Assembly: GCF_025685605.1 (NCBI RefSeq) | Contig: NZ_JAGTUT010000005.1 | Coordinates: forward strand, 1-64,000 | DNA from: Granulicella arctica | Lineage (GTDB): Bacteria > Acidobacteriota > Terriglobia > Terriglobales > Acidobacteriaceae | Reading direction: 5' to 3' | DNA length: 64,000 nt | In this document: piece by piece, positions 52,791-58,603 of the stretch | How positions within the stretch are numbered: the stretch's first letter is position 1 | How the letters are laid out: each line of letters starts with the position of its first letter | The notes under the pieces: generated by a model | Database searches by the model: none | The model's input: the letters and a program-made list of their open reading frames with translations, nothing else | Told to the model about the DNA's origin: nothing | Translations under genes and position numbers: made by a program

Positions 52791-53130
52791 TTGACTCTCC
52801 TGCCGTCATGTCAAGCACAAGGCCCACTGCAGCGGCGAGTTTGCGCCATGCAGTGGTCTCGGTCTCCAATTGCTTCTGTCCGCGCGGCGTCAGCTTGTAA
52901 TACTTTGCGCGGCGGTTGTTCTCGCTCGTAGCCCACTTTGCGCTAATCCAGCCTCGGCGCTCTAAGCGATGCAGAGCGGGGTAGAGCGATCCCTGTTGTA
53001 CTTGCAGGGCTTCACGGGAGATCTGCTGTAGCCGCTCTGAAATCGCCCAACCGTGCATCGACCCAAGCGCCAGCGCTTTCAAAATGAGCAAGTCCAGCGT
53101 GCCCTGTGGCAGCTCTAATCGTTCTTCCAT
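52780..53130 (-). CDS. PadR-family transcriptional regulator
   Basis: 116 residues from ATG 53130 with a short GGAAG upstream; longer frame to 53193 lacks context. LPQGTLDLLILKALALGSMHG, VQQGSLYPALHRLERRGWI and YYKLTPRGQKQLE are the PadR winged-helix landmarks. Overlaps the permease start by 11 bases. It likely represses the permease operon. Confidence 0.93.
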   Translation of the reverse strand: MEERLELPQGTLDLLILKALALGSMHGWAISERLQQISREALQVQQGSLYPALHRLERRGWISAKWATSENNRRAKYYKLTPRGQKQLETETTAWRKLAAAVGLVLDMTAGESNAH

Positions 53131-53306
53131 ATCGCTTCCTCCAACCCTGCTGCTTCGACATGAAATATAACCGCTCGTAGTGTCGAAGCGCAAGGGGAGA
53201 GCTGGTTCTGTCTAACTACAACATTTGGGATTAACGAGAACTGACCAACATGTAGGTGACGCAGTGGCAGCTGCTTGTCTTTCTTATCTAATCTCGTCGC
53301 CGTGGT

Positions 53307-53397
53307 CGTGGGAATGTGGAAGACGCGAGCTTCATCAGCGTCTTCCAAGCGGCTGTGCGAAGGGTGGGAAACGGTTTCATCGTTTTCCATGCTTTGC
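53307..53397 (-). repeat. Two-hairpin repeat element, copy D
   Basis: Plus strand reads AATGTGGAAGACGC, loop, GCGTCTTCCAAG (nine-base perfect stem) then GAAGGGTGGGAAACGG and CGTTTTCCATGCTTTGC. Facing copy E in opposite orientation about 105 bases away. Confidence 0.8.
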
Positions 53398-53501
53398 ATA
53401 GCTGCGCCATTTCCATGACCAATTTGCTTGCGTAAAGCGTGGGGAGTCCCCGAGAAACAGGCAACAGCAAAGACCAACCAGGCCGTGGAAATGCCGGGGC
53501 C

Positions 53502-53597
53502 GTGGAAAGCATGGAAACAAGAACAAAGACCGTTTCCACCCTTCCCCCCGCCCCTTGGAAGGCACCGATAGAACTGGCTGCCTTCCACATTCCCCCC
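53502..53597 (+). repeat. Two-hairpin repeat element, copy E
   Basis: GGAAAGCATGGAAAC ... CCGTTTCC, then CTTGGAAGGCA and TGCCTTCCACATT (eight-base perfect stem with different internal pairs from copies A-D). Confidence 0.8.
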
Positions 53598-53731
53598 GCC
53601 TCGACGACGGCGGTTATTGATGGGAATGCGCGACAAAGGCAAGAACAGCAAGACAAGGCCAGGAGTCGAATTGCCGCCAGACAATGCCACCCACTTCCCT
53701 TCCACCGCTTTCTAAAGAGCAGAAATAAAAG

Positions 53732-53776
53732 GATAAACGTTTATCATTTTAAACGGATAACATGATAAACTGATAA
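53732..53776. promoter_or_regulatory. CGGATAA-type operator site 7
   Basis: Perfect 14-base palindrome GATAAACGTTTATC (53732-53745), then AAACGGATAACATGATAAAC and TGATAAC, i.e. three further half-sites in one direction about 16 bases apart. 53-97 bases upstream of the SprT-like gene. The remainder of the 700-base gap 53131-53828 consists of repeat copies D and E and no recognisable gene. Confidence 0.65.
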
Positions 53777-53828
53777 CAGTTGAGAGAGCTTAGAGAACTC
53801 GCTCAATACCAGAGGAGACCAGACCAAA

Positions 53829-54545
53829 ATGCAGACCAACCCACAGCCTTTCGTATCGTACGAAGCAAACTTAGAGCCCACGATAACCGAGCGTGAGTAC
53901 CGGGCCTTTCAAGTTGCTTACGACTTCCTAAACGCTGAACTCTTCGGCGGAGCCCTTCCTCATGTACTTGTGACGCTCCAGCGCCACGCAAACGCTAAAG
54001 GATACTTCGCAGCAAACCGTTTTGAGGGACGCACAGATGGAGCCAGGGCTCATGAGTTGGCGATGAACCCGGATGTCTTCACGGGGAGGAGTGATGAGCT
54101 AATTCTTTCGACTCTTGCTCATGAGATGGCGCACGTATGGCAGCAGACACATGGCAAAGCCCCGCGTGCGGCTTACCACGATCGCCAGTGGGCGGCCAAG
54201 ATGAAGGAAATTGGTCTTTATCCATCGACTACCGGCGAGCCAGGCGGCAAAGAGACGGGTCAAAGCGTAACGCATTACATCGTTCTGGGTGGGCCGTATG
54301 CACTCGCATACGCAAAGCTGGCGAAGACCGGCTTTCGTCTTAATTGGCAATCCTTTCCGTTCACTGCCGAGCGTAAGAAGAAGGCGGCAAGCAAGACGAA
54401 GTACACATGCACGAGCTGCGGAACTAACGCATGGGCGAAACCGGAAACAGCCCTTATCTGTGGAACTTGCTACGAGGCCGAAGATGGGGAGATAAGGATC
54501 ATGGAGCCCGAAGAGCAGGAAGAAGAGCAACAGGAGGCGGCTTAG
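53829..54545 (+). CDS. SprT-like zinc metalloprotease
   Basis: 238 residues. SprT domain with AYDFLNAELFGGALP and the catalytic zinc motif LAHEMAHVWQQTHG (HExxH). A C-terminal zinc-ribbon (YTCTSCGTNAW ... LICGTCYEAE) and a glutamate-rich tail follow. Related to Spartan/SprT proteases that degrade DNA-protein crosslinks. Plasmid versions are frequent; first gene of a group under operator site 7. Confidence 0.88.
   Translation: MQTNPQPFVSYEANLEPTITEREYRAFQVAYDFLNAELFGGALPHVLVTLQRHANAKGYFAANRFEGRTDGARAHELAMNPDVFTGRSDELILSTLAHEMAHVWQQTHGKAPRAAYHDRQWAAKMKEIGLYPSTTGEPGGKETGQSVTHYIVLGGPYALAYAKLAKTGFRLNWQSFPFTAERKKKAASKTKYTCTSCGTNAWAKPETALICGTCYEAEDGEIRIMEPEEQEEEQQEAA
53853..53863 (+). repeat. GTATCGTACGA near-palindrome, copy 3 (11 of 13 bases)
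   Basis: Within codons 9-12 of the SprT-like gene. Partial match to the 13-mer at 9817. Confidence 0.5.
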
Positions 54546-54597
54546 GCCGCTTCCTGAGAGAACGCAGGGCACGATGACAAGTACGAGGAGGAAACCA

Positions 54598-54834
54598 ATG
54601 CAAATAGATAGCGTCATCGAAACTCGGGACAGTTGGGTGCCCTTGGAAAAGGCGCTCAGTCGTGCTCAATGCGTAGATTTCATGTGGATCGGGGCAGCAG
54701 GGACGATACAGCTTTACAAGCACATGGACACTCGCAGATATCTTCTGATCGACGCCGCGACCGGCTCTTTCTACGACGACAGGCACACTCAGCTCAGCCG
54801 TGAGGCCGCAATCTCATATGTCCTATCCGCATAA
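54598..54834 (+). CDS. Small hypothetical plasmid protein
   Basis: 78 residues from ATG 54598, with GAGGAGGAA upstream (an upstream in-frame ATG at 54574 is less well placed). Pattern VDFMWIGAAGTIQLYKHMDTRRYLLID suggests a small beta-alpha fold. No family recognised. Lies between the protease and the 54933 gene. Confidence 0.6.
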   Translation: MQIDSVIETRDSWVPLEKALSRAQCVDFMWIGAAGTIQLYKHMDTRRYLLIDAATGSFYDDRHTQLSREAAISYVLSA

Positions 54835-54863
54835 ACTGTTATGTACCTAAATTGATATCGTTT

Positions 54864-54881
54864 TATCCGTCTAAACGGATA
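54864..54881. promoter_or_regulatory. CGGATAA-type operator site 8
   Basis: TATCCGT CTAA ACGGATA, seven-base arms, four-base spacer, followed by ATGATAAAC. About 52 bases upstream of the next gene start. Confidence 0.65.
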
Positions 54882-54932
54882 GAATGATAAACATGGAGGG
54901 GACTAGAGACCCCCTCCCAGGAGGATTACCCG

Positions 54933-55385
54933 ATGAAGACCGTCATCGAGATGCTTAATAAAGCCACACCGCTGCCGAAAGGCTTTCACATCCGAGTCGA
55001 GAACGCTCCATACATGCCCCTCGTTATCGAAGGAATAGGGCCAGGCCCTAGAGGACACCGAGCCATCTCAGTTGCTCACTATTACAGCCAAAACGGAGAC
55101 GCGATGCGCGATCCCGAAATGTGCTTTGAAGTCGAGACGGATCAGGAGGGACAAATTGTCGAGCTCTATCCGTACTACTTCCTGAACGATGGATTGCACG
55201 TTGAGGAAACGGCTGTAGAAAGCACCGGAAAGGATTTAGAGGACAACCCTACGTTTATCACTCACACGGCGAAGCTGAAGGCGCAAGTGGAGTTTGCAGT
55301 GGAATGGGACAAAAACCTAAATGCTCAAGGTTTTCGAGAAGCTTTTGCAAAGCTACTGCCCGAAGCATCCCCGCTCCTCTCTTGA
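54933..55385 (+). CDS. Hypothetical plasmid protein, possibly DUF6908-like
   Basis: 150 residues, GGAGGA upstream. Mixed alpha/beta (PYMPLVIEGIGPGPRGHRAI; MCFEVETDQEGQIVELYPYYFLND). Looks like a small family of plasmid proteins of unknown function; family name is tentative. Confidence 0.6.
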   Translation: MKTVIEMLNKATPLPKGFHIRVENAPYMPLVIEGIGPGPRGHRAISVAHYYSQNGDAMRDPEMCFEVETDQEGQIVELYPYYFLNDGLHVEETAVESTGKDLEDNPTFITHTAKLKAQVEFAVEWDKNLNAQGFREAFAKLLPEASPLLS

Positions 55386-55392
55386 TTCTCCC

Positions 55393-55446
55393 CGGATAAA
55401 TGGTTATCCGTCTATCAGCATGAACCGATAAACTGCTAAAAGGATA
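55393..55446. promoter_or_regulatory. CGGATAA-type operator site 9
   Basis: CGGATAA ATGG TTATCCG perfect arms (55393-55410) followed by ACCGATAAACTG and AGGATAAACG half-sites up to the parA start. Located directly upstream of parA: possible operator/partition site. Confidence 0.65.
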
Positions 55447-55450
55447 AACG

Positions 55451-56074
55451 ATGATAATTGCAGTCACGAACAACAAAGGCGGAGTAGGGAAGACCACAAC
55501 CGCCGTCCATCTCGCCGCTTGCCTGCAGCTCTACACGCCGACGCTGCTACTTGATGGGGATGACACCCGAAACGCAACGGCCTGGAGTCAGAAGGGGAAG
55601 GGCTTTCCTTTCAAAGTTGCCGGTATAGAACAAGCCGCGAAGCTATCAAGAGGCTTTGAGCATACCGTCATCGACACCGGCCAGAAGCCCTCGGACGATG
55701 ACCTCAAAAAGCTCATGGATGGGTGTGATTTGCTCATAGTTCCGGCGGTACCGGCGGGGCTGGACAATGATGGCTTAGCACTGACGATCAACTCATTGCG
55801 TGCAATGGGAGCGGAAACCTTCCGCGTTTTGCTCACGAAAGTACCACCACCGCCAGAACCCGAAGGCCCCGCGCTAAGAGCGGCGCTTGAGGCCAGGAGC
55901 ATCCCCTTGTTCTCCGTCGACATACCCCGCCTGAAGGTCTTCGACAAGGCCGTGGAGAACGGCACTACGGTGAATGATCTCGTTTTACCGAGCAAGGAAG
56001 CCCCACGCGCTCAAAGAGCATGGGCGGCATATCAAACCGTGGCAAAGGAGGCGTTGACCTATGGCAGCAAATAA
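55451..56074 (+). CDS. parA: ParA-family partition ATPase (small type)
   Basis: 207 residues. Deviant Walker A KGGVGKTT (11-18), LLDGDDT and a VIDTGQKPSDD switch strand. No N-terminal helix-turn-helix, so type Ib. It drives plasmid segregation by ATP-dependent DNA association with a small DNA-binding partner, probably the next gene, which overlaps its end. Its operator-like region upstream carries CGGATAA-type site 9. Confidence 0.9.
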   Translation: MIIAVTNNKGGVGKTTTAVHLAACLQLYTPTLLLDGDDTRNATAWSQKGKGFPFKVAGIEQAAKLSRGFEHTVIDTGQKPSDDDLKKLMDGCDLLIVPAVPAGLDNDGLALTINSLRAMGAETFRVLLTKVPPPPEPEGPALRAALEARSIPLFSVDIPRLKVFDKAVENGTTVNDLVLPSKEAPRAQRAWAAYQTVAKEALTYGSK

Positions 56075-56372
56075 AGTCGTCGTGGCCGCAGACAAGTTTG
56101 GTTTCTTGGATAAGAGACAGAAGCCAGCAACAACCGAGGATGAGACTGTCCAGACAGCGCCCTCGCGTTCGAAGGCCAAAGAATCAGCGGCGGCCAAAGC
56201 CGTAGCGAAGTCGAAAGATCCTAGCATGAAGGGATACACGCTCATCCTCAAGAAGAAAACCCATATCAAGGCAAACTCGATTCTGAAGATCCTCGACACA
56301 GAAGGGGACCTCTCAGACCTCACAGAACGCCTTTTGGCGGAGTGGGTCACAAAACACGAGCATATTCACTAA
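56061..56372 (+). CDS. Putative ParA partner (small DNA-binding partition protein)
   Basis: 103 residues, overlapping parA by 14 bases. Basic Ala/Lys-rich N-terminus (SRSKAKESAAAKAVAKSKD) and a C-terminal MKGYTLILKKKTHIKANSIL with a helix (LSDLTERLLAEWVTK) that resembles ribbon-helix-helix partners such as ParG. Its role is inferred from position after a small ParA. A T-rich stretch at 56375-56384 follows the stop. Confidence 0.6.
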   Translation: MAANKVVVAADKFGFLDKRQKPATTEDETVQTAPSRSKAKESAAAKAVAKSKDPSMKGYTLILKKKTHIKANSILKILDTEGDLSDLTERLLAEWVTKHEHIH

Positions 56373-56390
56373 AAGTTTTTTTTACTGGAG

Positions 56391-56430
56391 ATGTCAAAAA
56401 CTACCGTTCTCAACGCGCTTAGCTAATAGA
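56391..56430. repeat. 40-base repeat with CTCAACGCGCTTAGCTA core, copy 1
   Basis: Same 40-base layout (ATGTCAAAA, variable middle, CTCAACGCGCTTAGCTARTAGA) recurs at 63955-63994. Copy 1 lies between the partition gene and rep. Confidence 0.65.
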
Positions 56431-56443
56431 GGATTCTGTGCGT

Positions 56444-56512
56444 ATGAACAGAAAGCGGACAGGCGGCCCAGGGAGACCGCCCCAGACCACCCATTTTGGA
56501 TTCCCGCAGTAG
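56444..56512 (+). CDS. Possible 22-residue leader peptide upstream of rep
   Basis: Reading frame ATG 56444 to TAG 56512, with AGAGG before it, giving a basic Gly/Pro-rich peptide (RPPQTTHFGFP). It lies in the leader of rep. Too short to be certain; reported because the leader is otherwise unexplained. Confidence 0.3.
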   Translation: MNRKRTGGPGRPPQTTHFGFPQ

Positions 56513-56537
56513 TCCGCCCAGAGGAGGCGAACCACTG

Positions 56538-56591
56538 ATGACCAGTTTAGCCACAGACGGAGCAGGGAAGAGGCAGACCCTTGATCTCTAA
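56538..56591 (+). CDS. Possible 17-residue second leader peptide upstream of rep
   Basis: ATG 56538 to TAA 56591 with a strong GAGGAGG 10 bases upstream, yet it encodes only 17 residues. A strong ribosome site on such a short frame suggests a regulatory leader or translational coupling to rep control. Confidence 0.35.
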   Translation: MTSLATDGAGKRQTLDL

Positions 56592-56602
56592 AATGCGGCC
56601 AG

Positions 56603-56616
56603 GTCGGGTGAAATGC
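56603..56616 (-). promoter_or_regulatory. Single inverted iteron upstream of rep
   Basis: GTCGGGTGAAATGC is the exact complement of the oriV iteron GCATTTCACCCGAC. An isolated iteron 100 bases before an initiator gene is the usual place for Rep autorepression. Confidence 0.75.
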
Positions 56617-56658
56617 GAAGTTTCCGCATACCCGTCCTGTAACCTTGGAGCAATAAAA

Positions 56659-56687
56659 AGCCCCCAGCGTTGGCAGCGCCGAGGGCT
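56659..56687 (-). terminator. Minus-strand intrinsic terminator in the rep leader
   Basis: Read on the minus strand: AGCCCTCGGCGCTG followed by CCAACGCTGGGGGCT and then TTTTTATT. Outer stem AGCCC/GGGCT and inner GCG/CGC give a hairpin with T-tract on the minus strand; the plus-strand side lacks a T-run. Confidence 0.6.
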
Positions 56688-56719
56688 CGTATTTCTAAAC
56701 CCGCGTTGGAGGCGGGCCT

Positions 56720-57727
56720 ATGAATAGTTTAGCTCACGAGAATCGATCGTCCGCTAATCTCGGACTGCAAAAACAGCTTCCTATATGGCCCGAAAGCGTC
56801 AGAGGCGGACCGAATGCGATTCTTCGCTCGGCGCTCTTCGCTGGCATTCAGAGCAAGAAGCGGCAAATCATCGGCAGGCAAACACGGCCCGACAAGAACC
56901 TGGAATCCGTACCGATTGCATCGCAAGACGGCATCACCATCAACTTCGCGGGTATGCAGCTAAACCAGTACGATGCAGACGTGTTTTTCGAGACTCTGCA
57001 CCGAGCACGCCGCCAGCCGATGGAGACCGTTTGTCAGTTTCAGGGTGCGGACTTTCTGAAGTCCATCGGGCGGAGCTGCAACAACCTGAGCTATGAAGAC
57101 TTAGAAGAGAGCTTGCAACGCCTTCGCCGAGGTTCAGTCGATCTCGAATGGAAGGTAAACGATCGGCACTACCGGTTCTCCGGGAGTCTCATCGCTTACT
57201 TCGTACGCGAGCAAACTACTAAGACATACAAGGTCACGTTTGCTAAAGAGATCCTTACGCTCTTTGCACCCGCGAGCTGGACGCAGCTGGAGTGGGACCA
57301 ACGCCAGGCCATCAAAGGCAAACCCCTCGCGCAGTGGCTTCACAGCTACTACTCCACACACGCGGCCCCTTTTCCCGTTACAGTTGCGTTTCTGCATAAC
57401 AAGTCAGGAAGTCCCACAACGCTCCTGAAACACTTCAAGACCGAGCTAAACAACGCTTTCGCTACCCTCTCCACGACCTTGGGGTGGTCTGTAACGTGGA
57501 ACCGTAATCTCGTGACGGTGACACGCAATCCGTCTGCCGCACAGAATCGCCATGTGGCTAAGAAGATCGCGAAGACGAAGAGGTTGAGGGAGCTTAGAGA
57601 GACTCAAGGCAAGCAGCGTGACCAACAGCTCGCGCTACGGCAGCCCGCTCGCGAAGCAGCAAAGCAAGAGACCTTCGATATGTTCTCTACGCGCCAGGTT
57701 CTCGACCAACTCTTGAAAGCTCGCTAA
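56720..57727 (+). CDS. TrfA-type plasmid replication initiator
   Basis: 335 residues. The N-terminal block LPIWPESVRGGPNAILRSALF is the hallmark of TrfA, followed by KRQIIGRQT and a winged-helix pair through residue 290 (QWLHSYYSTHAAPFPV; GWSVTWNRNLVTVTRN) and a basic Gln/Arg tail. It binds the iterons directly downstream (57743-58138) and the inverted iteron upstream, melts oriV and recruits helicase. The GGAGG at 56709-56713 precedes the start. Confidence 0.9.
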   Translation: MNSLAHENRSSANLGLQKQLPIWPESVRGGPNAILRSALFAGIQSKKRQIIGRQTRPDKNLESVPIASQDGITINFAGMQLNQYDADVFFETLHRARRQPMETVCQFQGADFLKSIGRSCNNLSYEDLEESLQRLRRGSVDLEWKVNDRHYRFSGSLIAYFVREQTTKTYKVTFAKEILTLFAPASWTQLEWDQRQAIKGKPLAQWLHSYYSTHAAPFPVTVAFLHNKSGSPTTLLKHFKTELNNAFATLSTTLGWSVTWNRNLVTVTRNPSAAQNRHVAKKIAKTKRLRELRETQGKQRDQQLALRQPAREAAKQETFDMFSTRQVLDQLLKAR

Positions 57728-57742
57728 GTCCACAGAATCATC

Positions 57743-58138
57743 GCATTTCACCCGACCGTCCGCGAACTGGTCGGATGAAATGCGAACAAGAATCGCGGTC
57801 ATCGGATTCCTTGTTGTGTAGGTCTCCAGCTTCGCATTTCACCCGACCTTTGAGTCCGAAATGACGCATTTCACCCGACTTTACCCCCAAAAACCTCTTG
57901 TAGACCACCCCCAACCATCCGGCCCGGCTAAATGGGTGCCGCGGTTGGATCGTACGATACAGACTAAGAACGCATTTCACCCGACTCTTCCGTCGCATTT
58001 CACCCGACCGAAGCTTAGAAGCGTGGTCTGTGGATAATTCTGCGTTGCTTTTCTGTGTTCGCATCCCACCCGACCGAACTTCGCCTTTGGCCCGACCAAA
58101 GACGCATCCCACCCGACTTTGAACGCATTTCGCCCGAC
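57743..58138. other. Plasmid origin (oriV) with ten iterons and a DnaA box
   Basis: GCATTTCACCCGAC or close variants start at 57743, 57834, 57866, 57972, 57995, 58061, 58083 (degenerate), 58104 and 58125, with an inverted one at 57770. The last four are spaced 21-22 bases, about two helical turns. A perfect DnaA box, TGTGGATAA, lies at 58029-58037. An AT-rich stretch follows at 58144-58270, a plausible unwinding region. The arrangement downstream of a TrfA-like gene supports an IncP-like iteron origin. Confidence 0.88.
57948..57960 (-). repeat. GTATCGTACGATC near-palindrome, copy 4 (inverted)
   Basis: Within the oriV iteron region. Confidence 0.7.
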
Positions 58139-58143
58139 TGGAA

Positions 58144-58603
58144 GGATTAGAAAAAAGTGGCTAAACCGTTTGTTTTATAAGGCTTATAGGGAACATGCCC
58201 GAGCCCCTAATCTTTTAAATCCCTCTTCTAATCCCACTTATAATCCCCACCTCAAACCGCCTTCCTTTGTGGAAATCCATTCTTCTTACAAAGCCAATCT
58301 GACGTGACTCCAGCGTGCGCCGGCGAGAAGAACCGGCCCACCCCTCCGTCACCTCGAATACCTCAAGAAACAGCACCCACGAAGACAAAAGACACGGCAA
58401 AAGCAAAAGCAAAAACTTCCTGATGAGAGTGAGGGCTGTCTTAGACCAATGGCTGAAGCATTGAGATCGTGCCAGGACCAGCAGAAAAGGCGCAAGGCGC
58501 TCGCGCTGCACATTCTTGCGACCCAATATACCCCCAAACGCACCAAGAGGCTCCAGCGAGGCAAGGATACACACGGGTGTGCAGTTTCCCATAGACTGAC
58601 GAG
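58144..58603. other. Gap between oriV and the CHAT gene
   Basis: Holds the AT-rich part of oriV (to about 58270), the dispersed repeat at 58315-58347, and otherwise no clear gene. Short frames on both strands (58215-58592 minus, 58449-58646 plus) look random. Confidence 0.5.
58315..58347. repeat. GAARAACCGGCCCAC dispersed repeat, copy 3
   Basis: GTGCGCCGGCGAGAAGAACC then GGCCCACCCCTCC; differs from copy 2 at a few positions. Confidence 0.75.

Noticed and set aside
53131..53828. Possible CRISPR array from the recurring short blocks in this gap
   Set aside because: The blocks are two inverted copies of the two-hairpin element, not evenly spaced direct repeats with unique spacers.
57738..58112. 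Minus-strand open frame across the iteron region
   Set aside because: Its sequence is only the translation of the iterons (repeated RSGEMR-like units); no ribosome site; the region is better explained as oriV.
58215..58592. Minus-strand hydrophobic frame between oriV and the CHAT gene
   Set aside because: Contains dispersed repeat 3 and low-complexity leucine stretches from an A/G-rich tract; no family or ribosome site.
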